Source: Methanobacterium sp. UBA176 (GTDB taxonomy: Archaea; Methanobacteriota; Methanobacteria; Methanobacteriales; Methanobacteriaceae). From it: 44,452 nt of DNA. Every line of letters begins with the position of its first letter. Within the stretch, counting starts at the first letter, position 1. The position numbers were made by a program, and so were the translations under genes. A model generated the notes under the pieces. It saw only the letters and a program-made list of their open reading frames with translations, did not search any database and was not told the origin of the DNA. The DNA is taken from NCBI GenBank assembly GCA_002505765.1, contig DAVZ01000049.1:1-44452 (forward strand), in the 5' to 3' direction. Positions 35,825 to 44,419 of this stretch are shown here, piece by piece.

Positions 35825-36778
35825 CTAATATTCATTTAATTTAACAGGAGCATTTTCTTTAGCAGATTTCATGGCTGCAGTGACTACTTTTAAGGCGTAA
35901 ATTCCATCTTCACCTGTAATTTTTGGTTCTTCATCATTTTTCACTGCAGATAAAAATGAGCTTAATTCTTCCTTTAAAGGTTCTTTGTATTCTATATCTA
36001 CATTTTGAGTTGATTTACCGTACAAATTAACAGTTTGATCGATATAATCAATAGCTATTATCCCATCCACACCAGTAATTTCAAGTTTTCTCTTTTTATA
36101 AGGAGTAAGCCAGTTTACTTCAAGCATACCAATAATTCCATTTTCAAATGTACTCATTATCTCTGCATGGTCTTCATACTCACATTTTTCTAATCTACTA
36201 CCCATATGAGCATATATTTGAGAAACAGGACTATCAAAGAGATGAAACATTATATCAACTTCATGAATGGCCAGATCTACAGTAACTCCAACGTCTTTTA
36301 TTCGGGGTGGAAATGGCCCAACTCTTTTGGCAGATGCAGATACAACTTCCCCAATAATCCCATCTTTAATAAGTTTCTTTGCCTTTCCAACCGCAGGATT
36401 GAATCTTTCAACGTGTCCTGTTGCCAGTTTGACTCCATTATCCTTTGCGGCTTTAACCATGGATTTTGCTTCTCTTAGGGTAAATGCTATTGGTTTTTCC
36501 ACCATTACGTGTTTCCCATATTCAATTGCATCCATAACAACGTTGAAATGATGGGTTGTTGGTACACAGACGCTGACTGCATCTATTTCAGGCATTTTAA
36601 GAATGTCATTATAATCTACAAAGCTTGATGCGTTGTATTTTTTTGCTACTTCTTCTACTTTTGCTTTCATAAGGTCTGATACTGCCATAAGATTAGCATT
36701 TTCAATTTTAGAATATACTCTGGCGTGGTTGTTGCCCATTGCTCCAACACCGATTACACCTACATTTATTTTATTCAT
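35825..36778 (-). CDS. Gfo/Idh/MocA family NAD(P)-dependent dehydrogenase
   Basis: A 317-residue sugar dehydrogenase of the Gfo/Idh/MocA family. The Rossmann loop is GVGAMGNNHARVY (residues 8-20). The catalytic Lys is in MVEKPIAF (about 95), followed by TGHVERFNPAV and DLAIHEVDIMFHLF with the conserved Asp and His. Related methanogen proteins act on UDP-N-acetylglucosamine, which would feed surface glycans, but the substrate cannot be read from the sequence. Its ATG overlaps the TGA of hemC, so the two are translationally coupled even though the functions look unrelated. Confidence 0.88.
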   Translation of the reverse strand: MNKINVGVIGVGAMGNNHARVYSKIENANLMAVSDLMKAKVEEVAKKYNASSFVDYNDILKMPEIDAVSVCVPTTHHFNVVMDAIEYGKHVMVEKPIAFTLREAKSMVKAAKDNGVKLATGHVERFNPAVGKAKKLIKDGIIGEVVSASAKRVGPFPPRIKDVGVTVDLAIHEVDIMFHLFDSPVSQIYAHMGSRLEKCEYEDHAEIMSTFENGIIGMLEVNWLTPYKKRKLEITGVDGIIAIDYIDQTVNLYGKSTQNVDIEYKEPLKEELSSFLSAVKNDEEPKITGEDGIYALKVVTAAMKSAKENAPVKLNEY

Positions 36779-37647
36779 GCATATTCCTCCATCATTTTTG
36801 TAGCTGCTTTTTTACCCAGCTCTTCTGCATCCTTTATTGAACCGCTTAATTTAACTTTAGAAAGTATTTCACCTTCTTTTGTAAGTAGAATGCTAAATAA
36901 ATTTAATTTATCATTGTTTGCCACTGCAGATACTCCAAGTGGCCATTGGCATCCCACTCCAAGCTCTTCAAGAACAGTTTTTTCTGCCTTTACTTCTTGC
37001 AGCGAATTAAAGTGAGTTATCTTCTCCAAATATTTACGAAAGCTACTATCGCTCCTTGCAACAACGGCCAGTGCTCCCTGCCCTGCTGCCGGAGTGAAAT
37101 ATTCAAGTGGAAATACTTTTTTAATGTGGTTAGAAAGTCCAAGTCTTTTAAGACCAGCTTTAGCCATTATTGTGGCATCATATTCTCCATTCTCAACTTT
37201 CTTAACTCTTGTATCTATATTCCCTCTTATTGGTTTTATATTTAGGTTTTTTTTATGATAATTACAGAAGGCCTCCCTCCGAAGGCTGCTTGTTCCTAAT
37301 GATGCTCCTTCATTTAATTCATCCCAATCATAGGGGGAAACAAGTACTTCATTTGGGGATTCTCTTTTAGGAACAGCTAAAATCTCTAAATCTTCTGAAA
37401 GTACTGTTGGAAGGTCTTTTAAGCTGTGTACCGCAAAATCGACCTCTTCTTCTAAAACTGCCTTGTCCAGTTCTTTGGTGAATATACCCTTTATGTCTAT
37501 GGTATATAGTTGAGAATCGGTGATTTTATCACCAGTTGTTCTTATTATCTTGATTTCAATATCTTCATTTATTATTTTGGATAACTGATAGATTATATTT
37601 TTGGTCTGTGTCATGGCTAGATTGCTTCCTCTGGTACCCACTTTCAA
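36775..37647 (-). CDS. hemC: Hydroxymethylbilane synthase (porphobilinogen deaminase)
   Basis: HemC joins four porphobilinogens into hydroxymethylbilane, the linear precursor of sirohaem, cobamides and F430. Visible are VGTRGSNLAMTQT at the start, then FTKELDKAVLEEEVDFAVHS, TSSLRREAF and the cofactor Cys in GVGCQWPLG (residue 233 from the start used). The TTG at 37647 is favoured because GGAGAGGA lies 3 bases upstream and the family N-terminus begins there. An ATG at 37674 would add nine residues but has no binding site. It precedes the Gfo/Idh gene with an ATGA overlap, and the CfbE-like gene lies upstream. Confidence 0.95.
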   Translation of the reverse strand: MKVGTRGSNLAMTQTKNIIYQLSKIINEDIEIKIIRTTGDKITDSQLYTIDIKGIFTKELDKAVLEEEVDFAVHSLKDLPTVLSEDLEILAVPKRESPNEVLVSPYDWDELNEGASLGTSSLRREAFCNYHKKNLNIKPIRGNIDTRVKKVENGEYDATIMAKAGLKRLGLSNHIKKVFPLEYFTPAAGQGALAVVARSDSSFRKYLEKITHFNSLQEVKAEKTVLEELGVGCQWPLGVSAVANNDKLNLFSILLTKEGEILSKVKLSGSIKDAEELGKKAATKMMEEYA

Positions 37648-37835
37648 AGAATCCTCTCCAAAATAGTTTAACATTAAAATTAATTGTTAAATATTATTCA
37701 ATAGTTTTTGCTATTAAAAATATTTTCCTCACAAATTTTGTAATATTTCTTAATATCTGGATTTTAAATAATTTCTGCTTTAATTAATAAATAGGTTTAG
37801 TTTTCAAGTAGAAATAATCCAAAATAGTCATTTAT

Positions 37836-39176
37836 TCATCTTTTACTCTGATCAGAAAATATGGATCTGTAGATTAAAAGTATCATTTTGGAGTTCATTC
37901 GGGATGCTTCTTCAATTGCATCATTATATTTGTTCATGTACTTATATTTCCTTTTTATTCTACTTTTAATATTTTTTCCAAGTTCATCAACCAGTATAAG
38001 GGAAATTTGTTCGTTTAACTGGTTCAAGAATTCCACAGTGGAATCTTCGTCAATTTCTTCGCAGGTTATTCCATATTTTCCTCCAAAAATAAGGGTTGAA
38101 TTATTGAAATCTTTAATAATATCCATTGACTTCTTTATAGCAGTAACGTTAAGCCCGGGATTGATTTCTTCAATTACTGTGCTTTCTTTATAATTTCTAA
38201 TGGAAGTACGGCCTTTAATACCACTAAATTTTTTTAAACCTTTTTTTATTTGGCTAATAGGGGTGTTAATGGTTAAAGCCGCACATATTGCACAAAGCAC
38301 ATTGTTTAAATGATGTTCTGCTGGAGCAAATGTTTCAACCATAAATTCAGTATTTAACGAATCGCCATTTGTGGATTTTAAATTCTTTATTTTAGCTCTA
38401 AAGATGGTTTTATCAAGTCCAAATTTAATATCAGAAGCATAGGCATTTGCCTCATCATTTAAACCAAAAGTATTTATTTTTGATTCAATATGGGAATAGT
38501 AACTGGTGAAAGAATCAAAATCACAGACTGTAATTTTACTTTTAAACATCTGCGACTTGGCAAGGCTTGCATTCATTTTCCCTGACGCCACTAGATAATT
38601 TTCAGCAATATTGGTGATTATGCCTGTCTCTGCAAGTCCAGTACCCCCAAGAGAAGTTTCAAAAATGCAGATTCCAGGGTTAAAAACTTCACCTAACTCC
38701 CATGCTGTTATTATACTTGCCGGGGTTATGCTTACGTCATTTTTCAAAAGATGGATTTTCATATCTTTAATAACTTCAATACCCAGACTACTTAAAATTA
38801 ATGGATCTTTTTGGATGAATATTTCTTTTAACATCCAGACAACGCTTGTTTTACCTTTAACGCCTGTTACTTCTATTACAGGGACTTTAATTTTCTCTTT
38901 CATTAAAAAATTAACCGCTTCATGATGGGTTAGGTCAATTTTAGCATCAGTTTTACAGTGTATGGGGGCAACAATTAAAAAATCATCTTCAGCTTTTATC
39001 TGGTCTAAGAATTTACTTTCTATAAATTTTATCCCTTTTTTAGTCAGAGATTTCTTTATTTCATCAGAAACTGTGTTATATATATCCAGTACAGATACTT
39101 TAAATTCTGAATGTTTTAAAAATTCTGAGGCAATTAAAGTCCCACCATGAGTCATATCAATAATCAAGACGTTCAT
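37836..39176 (-). CDS. cfbE: Mur-ligase-family protein, probable coenzyme F430 synthase CfbE
   Basis: A 446-residue ATP-dependent ligase of the Mur fold. The P-loop is VTGVKGKTSVVWMLKE (about residues 103-118). The central domain holds FETSLGGTGLAETGIITNIA, and the C-terminal domain has EEINPGLNVTAIKKSMDI and LIFGGKYGITCEEID. The N-terminus (VLIIDMTHGGTLIASEFL) is not that of peptidoglycan Mur enzymes. This build matches CfbE, which finishes F430 by closing a ring after the nickel-seco compound is made. The tetrapyrrole gene hemC is next to it. The ligase family is firm; the CfbE identity is likely but rests on resemblance and context. Pseudomurein ligase is the main alternative. Confidence 0.7.
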   Translation of the reverse strand: MNVLIIDMTHGGTLIASEFLKHSEFKVSVLDIYNTVSDEIKKSLTKKGIKFIESKFLDQIKAEDDFLIVAPIHCKTDAKIDLTHHEAVNFLMKEKIKVPVIEVTGVKGKTSVVWMLKEIFIQKDPLILSSLGIEVIKDMKIHLLKNDVSITPASIITAWELGEVFNPGICIFETSLGGTGLAETGIITNIAENYLVASGKMNASLAKSQMFKSKITVCDFDSFTSYYSHIESKINTFGLNDEANAYASDIKFGLDKTIFRAKIKNLKSTNGDSLNTEFMVETFAPAEHHLNNVLCAICAALTINTPISQIKKGLKKFSGIKGRTSIRNYKESTVIEEINPGLNVTAIKKSMDIIKDFNNSTLIFGGKYGITCEEIDEDSTVEFLNQLNEQISLILVDELGKNIKSRIKRKYKYMNKYNDAIEEASRMNSKMILLIYRSIFSDQSKR

Positions 39177-39212
39177 CAGGTCTCCATCCTAAATTAGATA
39201 TTCAATTTAAAA

Positions 39213-40055
39213 TCATTCGAGGTCTATTCCACCTTTAATAAGTTTTTCTCTTACTTTTTTATAGAAGTCCTTGGTTAATCTTACAAAATAAGCATTATTC
39301 TTGGATTTAGAGAATATAACTTCTTCCATGTAATTGATTTCTTCCTCATACTGGCCATCTATTACAGCCTTGGCTTTTTTACCTTCTCTTAAAAGTCTTA
39401 CCTTTATCACGCTACTTCCTGAAACTACTGTGGGACGTGATCCAAGTTTGAATGGACATATGGGAACTATTATAAATGCATCTACTCGTGGATCGACTAT
39501 TGGTCCGCCTGCAGACATTGCATAAGCAGTTGAACCACTTGGAGTTGCAATTATTAGTCCATCAGCTCTTAGTTCTTCAACCTGTTCTTCATCAACCTTT
39601 ATTTCAAGATGGAGCATTTTTGCAGGCATTCTGGTCATGAGTACTACTTCATTAAGTGCTGGGGCTAATTTGCGGTTATGCCAGACTTCAAGCCGTGTAC
39701 GTTCTTCAATAAAATACTTACCATCCAGTACCTCTTTAAGTGCATGAAATGTCTCTTCAGGGGCAATTTCTGTAAGAAAACCAACAGTACCCATATTGAT
39801 GCCAAATATGGGTATTTTTCTACTATTAATAAGGCTTTGAGTTCTTAAAATTGTTCCATCACCCCCAATGGTAATTATAATATCTACATCCATTTCGTCA
39901 ATTTCACAGCTTAAGTCATGAAATCTTCGAAGTTCACTAACGATTTGACGATCTAAAAAAACTTCAATATTTTTCTTGATTAAAAAATCTGCAATTTCTT
40001 CGGCAAGTTCCACACCTCTGTGAATATCATGACGTGTTACAATACCTATACGCAT
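39213..40055 (-). CDS. nadK: NAD kinase
   Basis: A 280-residue NAD kinase making NADP. The GGDGT loop is in IITIGGDGTILRTQ (about residues 60-73), followed by IFGINMGTVGFLTE. The NAD-binding segment DGLIIATPSGSTAYAMSAGGP is at about 164-184, and SSVIKVRLL follows near 230. Its ATG overlaps the TAA of the upstream phosphatase gene by one base (TAATG). In Methanocaldococcus the same two activities are fused in one protein that both makes and degrades NADP, so here they appear as two coupled genes. Confidence 0.94.
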   Translation of the reverse strand: MRIGIVTRHDIHRGVELAEEIADFLIKKNIEVFLDRQIVSELRRFHDLSCEIDEMDVDIIITIGGDGTILRTQSLINSRKIPIFGINMGTVGFLTEIAPEETFHALKEVLDGKYFIEERTRLEVWHNRKLAPALNEVVLMTRMPAKMLHLEIKVDEEQVEELRADGLIIATPSGSTAYAMSAGGPIVDPRVDAFIIVPICPFKLGSRPTVVSGSSVIKVRLLREGKKAKAVIDGQYEEEINYMEEVIFSKSKNNAYFVRLTKDFYKKVREKLIKGGIDLE

Positions 40056-40888
40056 TATGAGGCCTCCATAATTCTCAATAAATCTTTAAGAATATTCAAA
40101 TTACATGATGCAATTATAGATGTCCTTTCTTTAACATTTAATTTGTTGTTTATTTGTTTTCCATTTGCATCAGTTACAATACCGCCAGATTCTTCTATTA
40201 TAAGTTTTGCAGCTGCTATATCAACAATTCTTACATTGCCCCTAATATCTAGAAAAGTGTCGTATGTTCCATCAGCAACATAACATAGTTCAATAGCCAC
40301 AGAACCAAGTAACCTGATCCTTTTTACGGTATTAAAGAGTTTATTCATTTGTACTGCTTTAGGTCCACGAATATATGCCCCTATGAAAGAACCAGAAATT
40401 TTTTCACGGGAAGATGTAGATACTCTTTCTCCATTTAAATAAGCACCATTACCTTTAAATCCTTCGTAAATGTCTCTAGCGGCAAAATTTTTAACAAAGC
40501 CCATTTTAATATCATTTATTGATACAGAATCCAATTCACTGCTAAAGGCGATGGCAATTGAAATTGCATAGGCAGGGATATTTTTCACCGCATTTACAGT
40601 ACCATCGAGTGGATCAACGATGAAAATGACTTCAGCATCTCCATCACCAATTTTTAGTTCTCCAATTTCTTCACTAACAAGAATCACGGGTTTACCAGTA
40701 TTTTTTAGAACCTGGATTACTTTTTCTTCAGCAACTTCATCAATTAATTTGGTTGGAGTACCATCAGCACCCATTTTTAATATTTTATCTGCTTTTTTGC
40801 TGCCTACAAGTGGTGAAATGGATTTTTCAACTTCTGCAATTATTTCATATGATACATCTCTCCAGAAGTTCATATCTTCTTTTTTCAT
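40055..40888 (-). CDS. suhB: Inositol monophosphatase family (IMPase/FBPase) phosphatase
   Basis: A 277-residue Mg2+-dependent phosphatase. The metal-binding residues are in VSEEIG (about residue 65), IVDPLDGTVNAVKNIP (about 83-98) and VRIVDIAAAKLIIEESGG (about 214-231). Archaeal members often act on both inositol phosphates and fructose 1,6-bisphosphate, and some remove the 2'-phosphate of NADP. Coupling to NAD kinase by a one-base overlap favours a role in NADP balance. The start at 40888 is set by GGAG 8 bases upstream; a longer frame overlapping the arginine decarboxylase end is not used. Confidence 0.9.
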   Translation of the reverse strand: MKKEDMNFWRDVSYEIIAEVEKSISPLVGSKKADKILKMGADGTPTKLIDEVAEEKVIQVLKNTGKPVILVSEEIGELKIGDGDAEVIFIVDPLDGTVNAVKNIPAYAISIAIAFSSELDSVSINDIKMGFVKNFAARDIYEGFKGNGAYLNGERVSTSSREKISGSFIGAYIRGPKAVQMNKLFNTVKRIRLLGSVAIELCYVADGTYDTFLDIRGNVRIVDIAAAKLIIEESGGIVTDANGKQINNKLNVKERTSIIASCNLNILKDLLRIMEAS

Positions 40889-40892
40889 GTTT

Positions 40893-41336
40893 TTACTCCA
40901 GGTAAACAGCAGCAGCAACTACGGATCCTTCATTTTGCACTACGTGGCTTATTTTTTCCACTATTATTTCTTTTATATCCAGTTTCCTTATTTTCATCAT
41001 TTCTTTTACCATAAATACAGCAATTTCTTTTACTTCTTCTGGATCTATATTTACTTCTGAATGTTCCACCACACATCCGAAACTATCGGATGTTGCAACC
41101 GCTATTGCAGCTGTAATAGTATCACCTTTCTTTTTTGAAGTTTTATGGGCCATAACACAGTTTATCATATCACCTGGTGTTAATTCAGGAAGTTTAATAA
41201 ATTTAGAACCGTTAGGAATTATACTTGATACTTTAATTAGATTCACATTCCCTATTCCAGCATCTAACAGTGCATTATCAAATGAATTAAGTTTACTTGG
41301 ACCTTCTGCCTTTCCAGATGTTATTGCTATTTTCAT
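40893..41336 (-). CDS. pdaD: Pyruvoyl-dependent arginine decarboxylase
   Basis: A 147-residue proenzyme that cuts itself between Ser37 and Ser38 (KVSSIIP) to form the pyruvoyl group, then converts arginine to agmatine. Other family marks are PELTPGDMINCVMAHKTS and the closing NEGSVVAAAVYLE. It is divergent from the aIF5A gene, and agmatinase follows that gene. Together they cover the first two steps toward putrescine and the factor that needs polyamine for hypusine. The suhB start lies 4 bases past its stop, so the two are co-transcribed. Confidence 0.95.
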   Translation of the reverse strand: MKIAITSGKAEGPSKLNSFDNALLDAGIGNVNLIKVSSIIPNGSKFIKLPELTPGDMINCVMAHKTSKKKGDTITAAIAVATSDSFGCVVEHSEVNIDPEEVKEIAVFMVKEMMKIRKLDIKEIIVEKISHVVQNEGSVVAAAVYLE

Positions 41337-41398
41337 GTTTTATCACTCAAGATTTAAATATTGTAAAAGATAAACCTATTTTGTCTTATAAATTTTAA

Positions 41399-41489
41399 AA
41401 CGTTTATCATTGTAGATATCTTATTATTATAATTTCAGATTATCTATATAACGTTTATATTCACATAAAACTAAAATACATTTAGTTTT
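41399..41489. promoter_or_regulatory. Shared divergent control region of pdaD and aIF5A
   Basis: The 256-base gap between the two divergent genes holds a direct repeat AACGTTTAT (41399-41407 and 41450-41458). It also holds a perfect inverted repeat AAAACTAAA-ATACA-TTTAGTTTT (41467-41489). A TATA-like AATATATAA (41522-41530) for aIF5A lies further on. The inverted repeat is upstream of that TATA box, so an activator site is possible. Confidence 0.35.
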
Positions 41490-41592
41490 TAAGATTAAAG
41501 AGCCCAGATTGAGATTGGATCAATATATAATGCTAAATATTTTCTTAAACTTCTTAAAGGTTCTTTAATTCTGCTAACTGGAGGTAAATATC

Positions 41593-41982
41593 ATGTCAAA
41601 GAAGGTTGTAGAGGTCAAAACATTAAAGGTAGGTAAATATGTCATATTGGACGGTGAAGCATCAAAAATTACAAGTATTCAAACATCATCCCCAGGTAAA
41701 CACGGGGCAGCAAAGGCAAGGGTGGAAGCTGTAGGAATATTTGACGGCCAAAAAAGAAGTCTGGTTAAACCAGTAGATGCCAAGTGTGATGTGCCTATTA
41801 TTGATAAAAGAGTAGGACAGGTACTTGCTTTAATGGGAAAGGACGTTCAGCTAATGGATCTTGAATCTTACGAAACATTTGAATTGCCCGTACCTGACGA
41901 GCTTAAAAATGACCTTGTTGAAGGCGCAGAAGTGGATTATATCGAAGCTATGGGTAAACAGAAAATAATGAGAGTTAAATAG
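41593..41982 (+). CDS. eif5a: Translation factor aIF5A
   Basis: A 129-residue aIF5A, which helps ribosomes through proline stretches and in termination. The hypusine site is Lys36 in SSPGKHGAAKARVE. The N-terminal SH3-like barrel and C-terminal OB fold (LALMGKDVQLMDLESYETFE) are complete. GGAGGT lies 7 bases before the ATG. Hypusine is built from spermidine, so its position between arginine decarboxylase and agmatinase ties it to polyamine supply. Deoxyhypusine synthase is not in the window. Confidence 0.96.
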   Translation: MSKKVVEVKTLKVGKYVILDGEASKITSIQTSSPGKHGAAKARVEAVGIFDGQKRSLVKPVDAKCDVPIIDKRVGQVLALMGKDVQLMDLESYETFELPVPDELKNDLVEGAEVDYIEAMGKQKIMRVK

Positions 41983-42025
41983 TTATTTATCCTATTATTT
42001 TTATATATTTTAGTTTTTAGATGGT

Positions 42026-42898
42026 ATGATGCTGCTTCACACTCAAAATCGCTCAAAATTCGCTTTTTCACAGACATATGGGGAATTTAAATCAATTGAA
42101 TCAAATAATAAATATGGTATCATTGGATTGCCCTTTGACAGTACTTCTACATATAAAACAGGGTCAAGATTTGGTCCAGGGGCAGTCCGTGAAGCATCAT
42201 ATAATTTTGAAAGATATAATCTAGTTTTAGATGAAAAACTGGATATACCTCTTTTTGATTTTGGAGATATTGATGTAATTCATGGTAATTTTAAAAAAAC
42301 ATGCTCAATTATTCAATCAACAATAACTGAAATTTTAGATAATGATGTTACGCCAATATCTATTGGTGGTGAGCATACAGTTAGTTATGGGGTTTTAAAA
42401 GCATTGGATATTGAAAAAACGACAGTCATTCATTTTGATGCCCATATGGATTTAAGTCAAAAGTACATGGGAGAAAAATATTCTCATGCAACTGTAATGC
42501 GCAGAATTTTTGATTTAAATCCTGAAAAAATAATTCAAATTGGTATAAGGTCGTCTTCTAAAGAAGAAAAGATATTTGCAGATGAAAACCAGATAACCTT
42601 TTTTACGTCATATGATGTTAATAAAGAAATAAATGCAGTAAAAGAAACTATTCAAAGCATTGAAGGGCCTTTATATGTAAGTTTAGACATTGATGTGCTC
42701 GATCCAGCATATGCGCCTAGTGTTAGTACTCCTTCTTCTTGTGGATTGACTCCCTTCCAACTTGAAACCATGGTTCATTGTTTAAAAGGGAAAGAAGTAA
42801 TAGGGTTCGATTTAGTAGAAGTTTCTTCAACTAAAGTTGGTGATATTACTTCAATTAATGGTGCAAAAGCTATTTACGACTTTTTGTGCACTCAATAA
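42026..42898 (+). CDS. speB: Agmatinase (ureohydrolase)
   Basis: A 290-residue manganese ureohydrolase that splits agmatine into putrescine and urea. The metal ligands are in GGEHTVSYG, HFDAHMDLS and YVSLDIDVLDPAYAP, and GFDLVEVSS is also present. It begins 43 bases after aIF5A on the same strand, so the two probably share a transcript. The substrate call over arginase rests on the linked arginine decarboxylase. The N-terminal residues before KYGIIGLPFDS are variable; the ATG at 42026 has no strong binding site. Confidence 0.93.
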   Translation: MMLLHTQNRSKFAFSQTYGEFKSIESNNKYGIIGLPFDSTSTYKTGSRFGPGAVREASYNFERYNLVLDEKLDIPLFDFGDIDVIHGNFKKTCSIIQSTITEILDNDVTPISIGGEHTVSYGVLKALDIEKTTVIHFDAHMDLSQKYMGEKYSHATVMRRIFDLNPEKIIQIGIRSSSKEEKIFADENQITFFTSYDVNKEINAVKETIQSIEGPLYVSLDIDVLDPAYAPSVSTPSSCGLTPFQLETMVHCLKGKEVIGFDLVEVSSTKVGDITSINGAKAIYDFLCTQ

Positions 42899-43123
42899 AT
42901 AAATAATTGTTTTTAAGGACTTATACATATTTTTAAAATTTATATATCATGATCAATTAATAAATAGTCATATATAATTATATGGATAAAAATAACCTGA
43001 AATGCTTTTATTAAAGCGTTTAAATGATTTTATGACAAATAGCATAATAAAAAATGGTTTATAGCTTTTAATTAGTGTTTTGAATATTTCAGCAATTTAG
43101 TAATATAATCAGGAGATGTTATA

Positions 43124-44356
43124 ATGAATACAAGAGAAATTAAACTTTCTGGTCACATTATTGACTCTTTAACGCTTCCAAAGACACTTGATCTTATAAT
43201 GGATATGGGTGGGGATTTTGAAATCCTTAATATACATGTTGGAAAACATAAAAAAGATATAAGTCATGCCCACATCAGGGTTATAGGAAAAGATGAAGCT
43301 CATCTGGGTGAAATACTTGACGAATTAACTGAAATAGGGGCAGTAATTGTAGAAATTAAGAAAGTTGAACTGCAGAAATCGCAGAAAGATAAAACACTCC
43401 CTGATGACTTCTATTCAACAACAAATCATCCTACACTCGTCAGATACAACGATAAATGGATAAAAGTGGAAGATATAGAAATGGACTGCATGATAGTAAT
43501 TGATCCAGAAAATGAGAAGGCACAGTGCTTGCCTATAGGTAAAATTAAGAAAGGTGACCTTGTAGTTATTGGAAGAGAAGGTATAAAAGTAATTCCTCCA
43601 GAAAGGCCACGTGGCAAAAAAGGTGTATTTGAATTCATGTCCAGCGAAGCTTCATCAGAAAAGCCAGTAAGATCGATAATTGAACGAATTGCTTCTGAAA
43701 TTAGAGAAATTAAGGAAAAAAGAGGTAAAATAGCTATTGTGGCCGGACCAGCAATAATTCACACGGGTTCTGCACCAATTCTTGCTAAAATGATAAGAGA
43801 AGGTATAATCGACATTTTATTTGCTGGAAATGCTCTTGCAACCCATGATATTGAAAATGCACTTTATGGGACCTCATTGGGGGTATGTACCCAACATGGA
43901 GAGGCAGTTGTTCGGGGACACAGACACCATATTTATGCCATTAATGAAATTAATAAGGCAGGTTCAATAAAAGAGGCTGTAGAAAAAGGGGTGTTAAAAT
44001 CGGGAATAATGTACGAATGCGTAAAAAACAAGGTTCCATTTGTACTTGCAGGTTCAATAAGGGATGATGGACCTCTTCCAGATGTAATAACTGATGTAAT
44101 TGAAGCACAGGATGAAATGAGAAAATATGCACATGATGTTGATATGGTTATAATGATTGCTACCATGCTTCACTCCATAGCAGTTGGAAACATACTACCA
44201 TCCTCTGTAAAGAGCATATGTGTGGACATAAATCCTGCAACTGTCACAAAACTGGCAGATAGAGGTAGTGCCCAGGTTGTAAGTATAGTTACAGATGTTG
44301 GAGCATTTTTACCAGTTTTATATGAAAATCTAGAAGGATTGGACTGTAAAAAATAA
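43124..44356 (+). CDS. TIGR00300-type ornithine cyclodeaminase-like enzyme (LOR/SDH domain)
   Basis: A 410-residue protein of the archaeal TIGR00300 family. The N-terminal third (about residues 1-100) is the LOR/SDH-type domain: IKLSGHIIDSLTLPKTLDLI, then ADISHAHIRV-like text and LGEILDELTEIGAV. The rest is a Rossmann-type part with GKIAIVAGPAIIHTGSAPIL and DILFAGNALATHDIENAL. Family members in methanogens are reported to turn ornithine into proline and ammonia. Its place next to arginine decarboxylase and agmatinase genes suits arginine/ornithine use. AGGAGATG lies 6 bases before the ATG, after a 225-base gap that holds only AT-rich promoter-like sequence. Confidence 0.82.
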   Translation: MNTREIKLSGHIIDSLTLPKTLDLIMDMGGDFEILNIHVGKHKKDISHAHIRVIGKDEAHLGEILDELTEIGAVIVEIKKVELQKSQKDKTLPDDFYSTTNHPTLVRYNDKWIKVEDIEMDCMIVIDPENEKAQCLPIGKIKKGDLVVIGREGIKVIPPERPRGKKGVFEFMSSEASSEKPVRSIIERIASEIREIKEKRGKIAIVAGPAIIHTGSAPILAKMIREGIIDILFAGNALATHDIENALYGTSLGVCTQHGEAVVRGHRHHIYAINEINKAGSIKEAVEKGVLKSGIMYECVKNKVPFVLAGSIRDDGPLPDVITDVIEAQDEMRKYAHDVDMVIMIATMLHSIAVGNILPSSVKSICVDINPATVTKLADRGSAQVVSIVTDVGAFLPVLYENLEGLDCKK

Positions 44357-44419
44357 ATGTTTTATGGTTTTAGAGGCTGTTCAATAATTCAAAATCAGAG
44401 AAAAGATAAGGGCAAATAG

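Noticed and set aside
42969..42984. CATATA-TAAT-TATATG inverted repeat before the ornithine cyclodeaminase-like gene
   Set aside because: It is probably TATA-type AT sequence, and such repeats are expected by chance at this composition.
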